From the NCBI RefSeq assembly GCF_006716265.1, contig NZ_VFOS01000003.1, forward strand, positions 1-64,000: DNA of 64,000 nucleotides, written 5' to 3'. The position numbers were made by a program, and so were the translations under genes. Below are positions 36,547-45,070 of the stretch, piece by piece. The stretch is from Rarobacter faecitabidus (GTDB lineage Bacteria > Actinomycetota > Actinomycetes > Actinomycetales > Cellulomonadaceae). Below the pieces are notes generated by a model. It did no database searches and was not told where the DNA came from. It saw only the letters and a program-made list of their open reading frames with translations. Within the stretch, counting starts at the first letter, position 1; every line of letters begins with the position of its first letter.

Positions 36547-37458
36547 ATGCCCGCGATCGACCCTACCCTGTTGCACCGCGAACTCGACGATTGGTTCGCC
36601 CGTGAGGGCCGCGACCTGCCGTGGCGGCGGCCCGACTGCTCGCCGTGGGGCGTGCTGGTGAGCGAGATCATGCTGCAGCAGACGCCGGTCGCCCGCGTGC
36701 TACCGCGCTGGATCGATTGGCTGATCCGCTGGCCCACGCCCGCCGACCTGGCCAACGCGCCGACCGACGAAGTGCTACGCGCATGGGATCGGCTCGGCTA
36801 CCCGCGCCGGGCCCTGCGCCTCGCCGAATGCGCCCGCGCGATCGTCGACCAGCACGGCGGGATGGTGCCGCGGGACGAGGACGCCCTGCGATCCCTGCCA
36901 GGCATCGGCGAGTACACGGCCGCCGCGGTCGTGGCATTCGCCTTCGGCGGCAGGTCCACGGTGCTGGACACGAACGTGCGCCGCGTCCTGGCCCGCGGAG
37001 TCGGCGGCGAGGCGCTGCCCCGCCCACACCTGACTACCGCCGAGCGACAGCGCGCGGGAGCGCTCGTCCCCGAGGACCCCGCAGCGGCGGCACGATGGGC
37101 CGCGGCAACCATGGAACTGGGAGCGCTGGTGTGCACCGCCCGCAACCCCGCATGCGATCGCTGCCCTATCGCCGGCCAGTGCGCCTGGCTCGCGGCCGGC
37201 AAGCCGGCGGACGCGCACGCAGTGGTCAGGCGCACCCAGGCGTGGCACGGGACGGATCGGCAGGTCCGCGGGCAGATCATGCGGGAACTGCGCGCGGCGG
37301 ATCGAGTGGGTCGATCGCGCCTCCTGAGCGCGACGACCGCGGGGTCGGCGCAGTTCGACAGGGCGCTTGAGTCACTCGTCCACGATGGCCTCGCCGTGGA
37401 ATGGGCGAGCCCGGACGACGAACCGCAGTACTCGCTGCCCGCGGCTAGAACTCGATGA
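36547..37458 (+). CDS. mutY: A/G-specific adenine DNA glycosylase
   Basis: A 303-aa base excision repair enzyme that removes adenine paired with 8-oxoguanine. It has REGRDLPWR, the SEIMLQQTPVARV block, the helix-hairpin-helix LPGIGEYTAAAV, the catalytic Asp in TVLDTNVRRVL, and a 4Fe-4S cluster CTARNPACDRCPIAGQC (spacing C-x6-C-x2-C-x5-C). ATG at 36547 has a -10 box CACAAT (36535-36540) 6 nt upstream and no ribosome site; GTG at 36532 is an alternative. Its end overlaps argA, which converges on it, by 14 bp. The C-terminal MutT-like domain of longer MutY proteins is short here. Confidence 0.93.
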   Translation: MPAIDPTLLHRELDDWFAREGRDLPWRRPDCSPWGVLVSEIMLQQTPVARVLPRWIDWLIRWPTPADLANAPTDEVLRAWDRLGYPRRALRLAECARAIVDQHGGMVPRDEDALRSLPGIGEYTAAAVVAFAFGGRSTVLDTNVRRVLARGVGGEALPRPHLTTAERQRAGALVPEDPAAAARWAAATMELGALVCTARNPACDRCPIAGQCAWLAAGKPADAHAVVRRTQAWHGTDRQVRGQIMRELRAADRVGRSRLLSATTAGSAQFDRALESLVHDGLAVEWASPDDEPQYSLPAARTR

Positions 37459-38032
37459 GCATGCGCGAATTGCCGAGCGTGTTGGGCTTCACGCGGGCGA
37501 GGTCGAGGAATTCCGCCACGCCGTCGTCGTGCGACCGCAGGAGCTCCTGATACACGTCGCGGTCCACAGGAGTCCCCGTGATCTCGCGGAACCCCTGCCG
37601 CTTGAAGAATTCGACCTCGAACGTGAGGCAGAAGACGCGCGTCAGGGTGAGTTCGCGTGCCCGCTCGAGCAGAGTCTGGACGAGGCGCCGCCCGATCCCG
37701 TGCCCCTTGCGATCCGGGTTCACCGCGAGCGTGCGGATCTCCGCGAGGTCGCGCCACATCACGTGCAGGGCGCCACAGCCAACGACCTCGCCGGTGACCG
37801 CATCCTGCGCCACGACGAACTCCTGAACTGCCTCGTAGTAGCCCACAAGTTCCTTGGGAAGGAGGATGCGCTGGGCGGCGTAGCCGTGCACGAGGGCGTC
37901 GATCTCGGGGACATCGCGCGGTAGGGCGGCCCGGATGAGGACTGCGTCCTCCATCTGCGGCGCGGCATTGGTCTCGCCCGTCGGCTCCGGCTCGGGTCGG
38001 CCGATAACCCGGAGCCGCGGTGTGCCTGTCAC
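37445..38032 (-). CDS. argA: Short-type amino-acid N-acetyltransferase (N-acetylglutamate synthase)
   Basis: A 195-aa GNAT enzyme catalysing the first step of arginine synthesis. It closely resembles mycobacterial ArgA: LYEAVQEF is YYEAVQEFVVAQ here, then VVGCGALHVMWRDLAEIRTLAV, GHGIGRRLV, LTFEVEFFKRQGF and the ending KPNTLGNSRML. The start is GTG at 38032, with a -10 box TACTCT 6 nt upstream and no ribosome site; ATG at 37954 would remove a 26-residue Pro-rich tail. It is divergent from trmL with only 26 bp between start codons and overlaps mutY by 14 bp at the other end. Confidence 0.92.
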   Translation of the reverse strand: MTGTPRLRVIGRPEPEPTGETNAAPQMEDAVLIRAALPRDVPEIDALVHGYAAQRILLPKELVGYYEAVQEFVVAQDAVTGEVVGCGALHVMWRDLAEIRTLAVNPDRKGHGIGRRLVQTLLERARELTLTRVFCLTFEVEFFKRQGFREITGTPVDRDVYQELLRSHDDGVAEFLDLARVKPNTLGNSRMLIEF

Positions 38033-38038
38033 TCATCC

Positions 38039-38067
38039 AGAGTAGCGACAATGGTGTAGTGAGCCAA
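38039..38067. promoter_or_regulatory. Interleaved divergent promoters of argA and trmL
   Basis: The argA promoter (minus) has TTGGCT (38062-38067) and TACTCT (38039-38044), 17 nt apart; its -35 box lies inside trmL codons 2-3. The trmL -10 box is GACAAT (38047-38052), 6 nt before its GTG, and its -35 region falls inside argA codons. Both transcripts would be leaderless. Confidence 0.55.
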
Positions 38068-38532
38068 CTGCCCCGCATCGCGTTCTACGAGCCACGCATC
38101 CCGCAGAACACGGGAAACGCCATCCGCCTGTCTGCCGTCACCGGCGCGGCCCTCGATCTCATCGAACCGCTGGGATTCGACCTGTCCGAGCCCAAACTCA
38201 AACGGGCCGGACTCGACTACCACGACCTCGCCTCGGTAACCGTCTACCCGGATCTCGATGCGCTGCTCGACGCGTTTCCCCGCGCCAGAGTGCTGGCCTT
38301 CACCACGCGCGCCTCGACGCGCTACACCGACATCCACTACGAGCCCGGGGACATCCTGCTGTTCGGGCCCGAACCCACGGGACTGCCGCCCGAGGTACTG
38401 GCGCACGAACGGATCACCGCCGAGGTGCGGATCCCCATGCTGGCAGGGCGACGGTCCCTCAATCTGACGTCGAGCGCCTCCATCGCGATCTACGAGGCGT
38501 GGCGGCAGTCCGATTTCGCATCCGGAGCGTGA
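38059..38532 (+). CDS. trmL: tRNA (cytidine/uridine-2'-O-)-methyltransferase TrmL
   Basis: A 157-aa SpoU/SPOUT enzyme that methylates the ribose of the wobble base (position 34) in certain leucine tRNAs. The sequence tracks E. coli TrmL: IAFYEPRIPQNTGNAIRL, LKRAGLDYHDLASV, LLFGPEPTGLP, and RSLNLTSSASIAIYEAWRQ, which form the trefoil-knot SAM site. GTG at 38059 is preceded by a -10 box and no ribosome site; an upstream in-frame ATG at 38020 would lie inside argA. Length is normal for the family. Confidence 0.93.
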   Translation: MSQLPRIAFYEPRIPQNTGNAIRLSAVTGAALDLIEPLGFDLSEPKLKRAGLDYHDLASVTVYPDLDALLDAFPRARVLAFTTRASTRYTDIHYEPGDILLFGPEPTGLPPEVLAHERITAEVRIPMLAGRRSLNLTSSASIAIYEAWRQSDFASGA

Positions 38533-38671
38533 TCGGGACTCCTCTCGGTCGCCCTCAAGGCTTGCGCGCCAAACCGGTTAGCGGAACTCTCGGGTGCTCG
38601 GTGGGCCGCCCGCGCCTACCACTTGCGCGAGAAAGTGCACCAACGCGCTCCCGGGCTTGTACCTTTGTCCC

Positions 38672-39112
38672 ATGTCCGAATTCGACGCCATTGACTCGCA
38701 GATCATCGACCTGCTCCGCACGGATGGTCGCGCCTCGTTCACCTTCATCGGCGAAGCCGTCGGACTTTCATCCACCGCGGTCAAGCGACGCGTAGACCAG
38801 TTGGTGGAGTGCGGCATCATCGAGGGCTTCACCGTCCAGACCAGCCGGAACCTCGACGCTGACTACATCCATGCGTTCCTCGAGGTGTTCTGCCACGGCA
38901 CCGTCAGTCCCGAGCGACTGCTGACCACGCTCGATGACATCCATGAAGTGAAATGGGCCTGCACCATCACCGGAAAGGCCGATGCGCTCGTGCTCGTCGT
39001 GGCCCCGACCGTGGCGGCCCTTGAGGTGGCGATCGAGCGCGTACGCGAGGCCGAGCACGTGCACAACACCATCACCTCGATCCGGCTAACCCAGATTCTC
39101 GACCGGGCGTAG
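38672..39112 (+). CDS. Lrp/AsnC-family transcription regulator
   Basis: A 146-aa regulator with an N-terminal winged helix (IDSQIIDLLRTDGRASFTFI, then VGLSSTAVKRRVDQL) and a C-terminal RAM-type ligand-binding domain (VKWACTITGKADALVLV). Such proteins sense amino acids. The ATG at 38672 is preceded by a -10 box TACCTT (38660-38665) at 6 nt, so the mRNA is probably leaderless; the longer frame from 38594 lacks support. Its target cannot be read here; argA nearby makes arginine control a possibility. Confidence 0.88.
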   Translation: MSEFDAIDSQIIDLLRTDGRASFTFIGEAVGLSSTAVKRRVDQLVECGIIEGFTVQTSRNLDADYIHAFLEVFCHGTVSPERLLTTLDDIHEVKWACTITGKADALVLVVAPTVAALEVAIERVREAEHVHNTITSIRLTQILDRA

Positions 39113-39240
39113 CACGCCCTCTCGGCGCTGACGAGAGCGCGACCGGCGGTAACTCTTCGCGGGTTCATTGAGGTCCCCTCGCCGGCTCGCCGGGCGGACT
39201 GACGGCGTCCCATGAGAAATGTTGGACGGTTAGACCAACG

Positions 39241-39294
39241 GTTAACGCGCCTGTAACGCGCTCGAAGCCCGCGTGAATTTCTGATGCATAGACT
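39241..39294 (+). promoter_or_regulatory. Region upstream of the M14 carboxypeptidase: direct repeats and a -10 candidate
   Basis: The 306-bp gap 39113-39418 has no gene. It contains two tandem 10-11-bp repeats, GTTAACGCGC and TGTAACGCGC (39241-39261), that could be an operator, and a TAGACT box at 39289-39294 without a convincing -35. Assigned by eye only. Confidence 0.3.
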
Positions 39295-39418
39295 CGAAAA
39301 ATGCGCGAGATTATCTAGCCGCTGGGTGTCAGGGATTGATTAAATCCCGTCAAGGCCACTCGCAACGCAAGAAAACGACACTCGCGCACCGCTTACCCGA
39401 GCACTGGAGTGTGTGTTG

Positions 39419-42400
39419 ATGACACGAAAACTATCTAAGAGCCTCACCGTAGGTGGGCTCACGGCCGCGTTGCTCGCAGCCACGTTCACCGTCGCCCCGG
39501 CGATCACCGCGGTAGCCGTCCCGACCGTTGAGCCATCAACGGTCCTGCCCACGAGCTTCCCGTACCAGCCCGAGCTTCCCGAGCCCGCGGTCAACTCCAG
39601 CGATCAGTCGATCGGCCGTGGCGCCCTGCCCTACGACAAGATCGCTCCGATGCTGAACGACTGGATGGACCAGAGCGACATCATCTCGTCGCAGGTCGTG
39701 ACACGTTCCACCCAGGGCCGCGACATCTATCTGGTCACCATCACCGCCCCCGAGACCACGGCCGAGACGGCCCAGCAGGTCAAGTGGCGCGACGAGGTCA
39801 AGTACGACGCCGCCAAAGCGGCCACCGACACGGCTCTCCTCGCCGGCTACAAGCGCCCCGTGTGGTTCAACGGAAACATCCACGGCAACGAGTGGGAGGG
39901 CACCGACATTACGATGGGCTACATCGAGTGGCTCCTCGAGAACGAGCAGACCGCCCAAGTGCAGGAACTCATCAGCGACTACCGCCTCTACTTCACGGTC
40001 GTGAACAACCCCGATGGCCGCGTCAACGCGACCCGCGCCACCGCACTGGGTCTCGACCCCAACCGCGACTTCGTCACGAACGTCACCCCCGAGACCTCGG
40101 TGATTCGCGACCTCACGGCACAGATCCAGCCCATCTTCTTCTCGGACTACCACGGCTACACCAATGTGCTCCAGGTCGAGCCCACCGGCCCGCCCCACGG
40201 CGAGAACTACGACTACGACCTCTTCATCCCGCACGCATACGCCGCGGCGCTGGAGATCGAACAGGCCGTCGTGGACGCGACCATCGAGGGCAATACCTAC
40301 ATGGACAAGACGACGGGCGCCATCTCGACCACCAAGACGGCGAACTCCGGCATCAAGATCCCCTACCGCGACACCCCGTCCGGCTGGGATGACTGGCCGC
40401 CGATCTTCACCGCTCAGTACGTCGCCTTCCAGGGCGCCATCTCCTACACCGTCGAGCTCCCGCTCGGACGCGTGAACAACAACCCCACCGAGAGCGCTCG
40501 GCGCACCAAGGTCAACACCGAGGTCGGCCTCACGGCCGTGACCGCCACCATGGATTACATCACGGAGAACGACGAGGACATCCTCGCCAACCAGATCGAG
40601 ATCTTCCGGCGCGGTGCCGCGGGCGAACCGCGCAAGACGATTCCCGAGAACCTCAACCCGGCCGACTACCCCGGCCCGACCCAGTGGATCGAGGAGTGGG
40701 GCGACACCGACGCCCTCGGGCACGACGAAGAAACCTCGCCGAAGTTCCCCCGTGCCTACATGATCCCCGCCGGTGACGGTCAGCAGTCCGATTCGGATGC
40801 CGCGCACCTCGTCGACTTCCTGATCAGTCATGGAGTGCTGGTCCGCAAACTAACGGCACCAGCGACGATAGAGGGCACGCTGTATCCAGCGGGCAGTTAC
40901 TACGTCGACATGCACCAGCCACTGCGCGGTATGGCGAACGCCCTGCTGGCCGCCGGTAGCGACATCTCGTCGTGGATCCCGTCGATGTACGACATCTCGG
41001 CGTGGAGCCAGGGCTTCCTGTGGGGCGCTACGACGACCGCCGTCGGCGAGACGACCGACACGGACTTCCCGGTCTCCTCGGTGCCCGTGGTCGTCGCCGA
41101 TCCAACCGGCAGCCTCCCGGCCGAGGCCAGCGGCTACCTGAAGTTCACGCTCGATGGCGTGGATGACTTCCGTGGCCTGAACGCCCTGCTCAGCGATGGC
41201 ATCTCCGCCTCCCTCGTCGGCACCAACACGGTCGTGTTCGGTGGCGCCAAGGCAACGCCGGCGAAGATCGACTCGCTCATCGACACTTACGGCCTCGCCG
41301 TGGAACAGGCCGATGGGACCGAGCTCTCCGGCTCGGAGGTCAAGCCGCTCGAGAAGCTGACGATCGGGTTCGTCGGCTCGACCGATGACCGTCTCTCGCT
41401 GTACGAGCTCGGTTTCGCTCCGGAACAGTTGGTCACGCTGTCTGCCGCCGGGATTCAGTCAGACCCCGCGATCCTGGACGATATCGACGTCCTCTGGGTC
41501 GGCAGCGCACTGACGATCAACTCCGGCACGCAGCCAGCGGCCTACGCCGCGCTGCAGGACTACGTGGATTCAGGGCGGGGTGCCGTTGCCAAGGGTACGG
41601 CTGGTGCGACGTTCGCGACCACGTGGTACGACGCCGGAATCACCACGATCTCGGGCAATGGTTCCGGTAACGGCATCGTCAAGCTCGAGACCGCGGCCAC
41701 CGGCCTGCTCGCCGAGCTTGGCACCGAGTACGGCTTCGTCTACCCGGCTTACTCGTTCGCCGTCGCGGCGGGGACCTCGGGTGTCGTCGAGCAGACCTAC
41801 GCTTCCGAGAACCCGCTCATCTCGGGCCACTGGCGATCGACCACCGGCACCAACGGCCCGGAGACTGCGGCAGGACGGGCATCCGTGGTCTCGTCCACAG
41901 TCAGTTCGGGCGCCAAGGCCCTGGTCTTCGGCACCTCGGTGACGTTCCGCGTCCACCCCCGCGGCCACTTCAGCGAGGTAGCAACCGGCCTGTACTGGGC
42001 GGCGACGGCGGCGACGTCAGGCGTTCTCGCGGCCCCCGCAGCCACGACGACCACGCTCTCCCTGGGCACCAATTCGGCCGCCTACGGTGACGCGGTCTCG
42101 GCCACGGTCAAGGTTGCGGGTAGCTCGTCGAGTCGCGCCGGTAGCGTCAAGATCCTGTCCGGATCGAACGTGATCGCCACCGCAGCCGTCAACTCGTTCG
42201 GTAATGCGACCTTCAAGCTGCCGTCGACCATCGCGGTCGGGGACTACGCCCTCACGGCGAAGTACTCCCCGGCGGCAGGCGCAGCACTGGTCGGTTCCGA
42301 GAGTGCTGCAGCGGATCTGACCATCACCCCGGCTATCTCGACTGTGGCGCTGTCCCTGTCGAGCGGATCGTTCCAGTCGGGTACCAAGTCGCCGATCACT

Positions 42401-42961
42401 GCTACAGCGACGATCGGCTACTCGACCGGTTCGGCTCCCGTTGCCGGCGTGGTCAAGCTGGTCAGCGGCGCGACCGTGATCGCCTCGGCCCCGGCCGGTT
42501 CCACCGTGACGATCCCGGTTCCGGCAAGCTTGGCAGCGGGAAGCTACTCCCTGGTGGCGCAGTACGTGCCGGCCAGCGAGTCGGTTACCGGTTCGTCCTC
42601 GGCGGCCGTGCCCCTCGGGGTCACTGCGGCTCCGGGTACGCCGAAGCCGCCGGTCACGACGGCCAAGGCGAAGACCACGACCAAGGTCAAGCTCGCTAAG
42701 AAGAAGCTCAAGCGAGGCAAGAAGGTCAAGGTCAAGGTCACCCTCACGGCCCCTGCCGGCAAGGCGATCTCGGGCAAGGTCCGGATCACCCTTAACGGCA
42801 AGGTCATCAAGACCGTCTCCGTCGCCAAGAAGGTCACGACTGTGACCATCAAGGTCGGCAAGAAGGTCAAGAAGGGCACAGCGAAGGTTCGTGCGAACTA
42901 CCTCGGCACCACCACGCTCAAGGCGTCGAAGTCGAAGGTTGCGAAGCTCAAGCTGAGCTAG
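39419..42961 (+). CDS. Large secreted zinc carboxypeptidase (M14) with C-terminal Ig-like repeats
   Basis: A 1180-aa exported metallopeptidase. Signal peptide about 1-35. The M14 domain (about 75-385) shows HGNEWEG with zinc ligands His155 and Glu158, NPDGRVNATR, the third ligand His245 in SDYHGY, and the catalytic Glu346 in YTVELPLG. A middle region (about 400-850) follows with no motif I know. Then come two or three Ig-like (Big_3-type) domains and a final Lys-rich one (KLAKKKLKRGKKVKVKVTL). GGAG lies 9 nt before ATG 39419; GTG 39413 is also in frame. It likely trims peptides outside the cell, with the basic tail perhaps binding the cell wall. Confidence 0.92.
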   Translation: MTRKLSKSLTVGGLTAALLAATFTVAPAITAVAVPTVEPSTVLPTSFPYQPELPEPAVNSSDQSIGRGALPYDKIAPMLNDWMDQSDIISSQVVTRSTQGRDIYLVTITAPETTAETAQQVKWRDEVKYDAAKAATDTALLAGYKRPVWFNGNIHGNEWEGTDITMGYIEWLLENEQTAQVQELISDYRLYFTVVNNPDGRVNATRATALGLDPNRDFVTNVTPETSVIRDLTAQIQPIFFSDYHGYTNVLQVEPTGPPHGENYDYDLFIPHAYAAALEIEQAVVDATIEGNTYMDKTTGAISTTKTANSGIKIPYRDTPSGWDDWPPIFTAQYVAFQGAISYTVELPLGRVNNNPTESARRTKVNTEVGLTAVTATMDYITENDEDILANQIEIFRRGAAGEPRKTIPENLNPADYPGPTQWIEEWGDTDALGHDEETSPKFPRAYMIPAGDGQQSDSDAAHLVDFLISHGVLVRKLTAPATIEGTLYPAGSYYVDMHQPLRGMANALLAAGSDISSWIPSMYDISAWSQGFLWGATTTAVGETTDTDFPVSSVPVVVADPTGSLPAEASGYLKFTLDGVDDFRGLNALLSDGISASLVGTNTVVFGGAKATPAKIDSLIDTYGLAVEQADGTELSGSEVKPLEKLTIGFVGSTDDRLSLYELGFAPEQLVTLSAAGIQSDPAILDDIDVLWVGSALTINSGTQPAAYAALQDYVDSGRGAVAKGTAGATFATTWYDAGITTISGNGSGNGIVKLETAATGLLAELGTEYGFVYPAYSFAVAAGTSGVVEQTYASENPLISGHWRSTTGTNGPETAAGRASVVSSTVSSGAKALVFGTSVTFRVHPRGHFSEVATGLYWAATAATSGVLAAPAATTTTLSLGTNSAAYGDAVSATVKVAGSSSSRAGSVKILSGSNVIATAAVNSFGNATFKLPSTIAVGDYALTAKYSPAAGAALVGSESAAADLTITPAISTVALSLSSGSFQSGTKSPITATATIGYSTGSAPVAGVVKLVSGATVIASAPAGSTVTIPVPASLAAGSYSLVAQYVPASESVTGSSSAAVPLGVTAAPGTPKPPVTTAKAKTTTKVKLAKKKLKRGKKVKVKVTLTAPAGKAISGKVRITLNGKVIKTVSVAKKVTTVTIKVGKKVKKGTAKVRANYLGTTTLKASKSKVAKLKLS

Positions 42962-42991
42962 CCTCGGCAGGGCTCTGCCCCGATGAGCGCT

Positions 42992-43031
42992 CGGGAGGGT
43001 CCCGGATCGGAAACGGTCCGGGACCCTCCCG
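42992..43031 (+). terminator. Terminator hairpin of the M14 carboxypeptidase gene
   Basis: A perfect 15-bp stem (42992-43006 with 43017-43031) with a 10-nt loop lies 31 bp past the stop codon. The following GCGTTCTTG is only weakly T-rich. Confidence 0.7.
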
Positions 43032-43041
43032 CGTTCTTGCC

Positions 43042-43173
43042 GCACGCCGGAGAGACAGCGCTGACGCGAGAGGGGCGCAGTCGCACGCCGGAGAGACAGC
43101 GCTGGCGCGAGATGCGCGCAGTCACACGCCGGCGAGGCGGCCCTGGCGCGAGATGCGCGCAGTCGCACGCCGG
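43042..43173. repeat. 41-bp tandem repeat, just over three copies
   Basis: Units start at 43042, 43083, 43124 and 43165 with an exact 41-bp period around GCACGCCGGAGAGACAGCGC. The last partial unit touches the end of pncA. The spacing is constant and there are no unique spacers, so it is a simple tandem array. Confidence 0.85.
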
Positions 43174-43174
43174 G

Positions 43175-43753
43175 CTAGACCAGTCGCGCGCCGCCCTCCC
43201 GCATCGCCCGCAGCGCGGCAGCGGTGGAGTCGGCCGCCACGCCTGCGGTCAATCCGACGATGACGTTAGTGTCGAATCCGGCCTCGACGGCGTCAAGTAC
43301 GGTTGCCCGAACGCAGTGATCGGTGGCGATCCCCACGATGTCGAGGTCGGTCACTCCTGCTGCGCGCAGCAGGTCCGTTAGCCCTTGTCCCGAGGAATCG
43401 TCCAGACCGGTGCGCCCCTCGAATCCGGAGTATGCCGCCCGGTATTGGCCTTTACGCACGCCGAGGACGGGACCGGGCGCAGCCGCCAGTGCCGAGACGA
43501 TCTCGGGGTGCAGTTCGGCTCCCGACGTGCCGGCCGCGCAGTGAACGGGCCAGGTGTCGACGTAGTCCGGCTGCTGCGACCAGTGCGCCCCGGGGTCGAT
43601 GTGCCAGTCCTGGGTGGTGACGATCAGGTCGTATCGGTTCGCGGCCACGTGCGCGGCGATTGCGCCAGCCACGTTCAGCCCGCCCTCGACGCCGAGGGAA
43701 CCGCCCTCCACGAAGTCGTTCTGGACATCCACGATGATCAGTGCGCGTGCCAT
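43175..43753 (-). CDS. pncA: Nicotinamidase (isochorismatase family)
   Basis: A 192-aa amidase converting nicotinamide to nicotinate for NAD recycling. The catalytic residues are Asp10 in IIVDVQNDFVEGG, Lys in VRKGQY and Cys in GIATDHCVRATV; the metal site DWH is in TTQDWHIDPG. The same activity would activate pyrazinamide. ATG at 43753 follows GGAAGGGCGC. It is divergent from glycerate kinase, 78 bp apart, and its 3' end abuts the 41-bp repeats. Confidence 0.92.
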   Translation of the reverse strand: MARALIIVDVQNDFVEGGSLGVEGGLNVAGAIAAHVAANRYDLIVTTQDWHIDPGAHWSQQPDYVDTWPVHCAAGTSGAELHPEIVSALAAAPGPVLGVRKGQYRAAYSGFEGRTGLDDSSGQGLTDLLRAAGVTDLDIVGIATDHCVRATVLDAVEAGFDTNVIVGLTAGVAADSTAAALRAMREGGARLV

Positions 43754-43831
43754 GGTTCTGCGCCCTTCCGGCGGCGGTGGGATGCCTCAACTCTACCGGT
43801 GGACCCAGCGGGATACAGGCGACAATGGAGC

Positions 43832-45025
43832 ATGGCCATCCCATCGTTGCGGGTCGTGATCGCCCCGGATTCGTTCAAGGGAACGATCGGCGCGCGCGCC
43901 GCCGCGGAGGCGATCGCCGCGGGCTGGCGTTTGGTCCGCCCGGGGGACGACCTGCAGATCCTGCCGCAGGCCGACGGCGGCGAGGGCTCGCTCGATGCGC
44001 TGGCGGCGGCTGTCGATGGGGCACGCTTGATTGGCGAGGCACGTAGCGCGCTCGACGGCCCCGGGGTCGGGCAGTGGCTCGAACTGCCGGACGGCGTGGC
44101 GGTCGTCGAGCTCGCGGCCTGTTGCGGGCTCGGCCTGTACCCGCGCCCCGCCCCGCTCACCGCCTCGACCGCGCCGCTGGGGCAGACCATCGCGGCGGCC
44201 CTCGATTCGGGCGCCCGGCGCGTCGTAGTGGCGCTCGGCGGATCCGCCTCAACCGACGGCGGGGTCGGCGCGCTCAGCGCCTTGGGTGCCCGGTTTGTGG
44301 ACGAGGCATCCGTCCCGATCCCCTCAGGTGGTGCCGGCCTGCGGTCGCTCGCGAGCATTGACGTGACCGGACTGCGACCCGTGCCCGCAGGTGGAGTGCT
44401 GCTACTGACCGATGTCCGCAACCCCCTCCTGGGATCCCGCGGGGCAGCGAACGTGTTCGCACCGCAAAAGGGCGCCTCATCGCGCGAAGTGCGCGAACTC
44501 GAAGACGGCATGACGCGGCTCGCCACAGTCGTGCGCGCGGCCGCCGTGGCGGCGGACGATGTGGCCGTCCGTCCGGGATCGGGCGCTGCCGGCGGGGCGG
44601 GCTTTGGCCTCATGGCACTGTGGGGCGCCCGATCTGTTCCCGGTGCCGGTCAAATCGCCGCGCTGACGGGCCTCCGCGATATCCTCGCGAACCACGATGC
44701 GAATCTCGTCATTACCGGCGAGGGCCGAGTGGATCCGACCAGTTTCGAGGGCAAGGTGGTCGGCACCACCGTAGAACTGACCCGCGAAGCCGCAACGCCG
44801 GGCTCCGGCTGCCACGTCGCGATCATCGCGGGCCAGATCGATCGTCGCGCTCTTGCTGCACCGTCGGCGAACGTGTCCACCGGTGGCATCGAAGTGCTCT
44901 CGCTGACGGAATTGTCCGGCAGCGCGGATAGCGCCATGTCCGATGCCAGGCATTGGCTCGCCGTCGCCGGGCGACGGCTTGCAGAACGGTACGGCAAGCC
45001 GAAGAGGCCGTCAGATCAACGGTAG
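43832..45025 (+). CDS. glxK: Glycerate kinase (GK type II)
   Basis: A 397-aa kinase that phosphorylates glycerate in glyoxylate or serine-derived metabolism. Family blocks are VVIAPDSFKGTIGARAAAEA at the start, LPQADGGEGSLDAL, VVALGGSASTDGG and VITGEGRVDPTSFEGKV. ATG at 43832 has a -10 box GACAAT (43821-43826) 5 nt upstream and no ribosome site, so the mRNA is probably leaderless. It lies tail to tail with the acyltransferase at 45071. Confidence 0.9.
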   Translation: MAIPSLRVVIAPDSFKGTIGARAAAEAIAAGWRLVRPGDDLQILPQADGGEGSLDALAAAVDGARLIGEARSALDGPGVGQWLELPDGVAVVELAACCGLGLYPRPAPLTASTAPLGQTIAAALDSGARRVVVALGGSASTDGGVGALSALGARFVDEASVPIPSGGAGLRSLASIDVTGLRPVPAGGVLLLTDVRNPLLGSRGAANVFAPQKGASSREVRELEDGMTRLATVVRAAAVAADDVAVRPGSGAAGGAGFGLMALWGARSVPGAGQIAALTGLRDILANHDANLVITGEGRVDPTSFEGKVVGTTVELTREAATPGSGCHVAIIAGQIDRRALAAPSANVSTGGIEVLSLTELSGSADSAMSDARHWLAVAGRRLAERYGKPKRPSDQR

Positions 45026-45070
45026 GCGACGATCGCCAGCCGGCCACCTGGCCCACCGTCAATCTTCGGA

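Noticed and set aside
39536-40831. Minus-strand open frame of 431 codons opposite the M14 carboxypeptidase
   Set aside because: Composition is an antisense shadow of the peptidase (Val/Gly/Asp/Arg-rich, no motif), while the plus frame has a signal peptide and complete zinc site.
43042-43173. CRISPR array downstream of the M14 gene
   Set aside because: Units are directly tandem at 41 bp with no unique spacers and no cas genes nearby.
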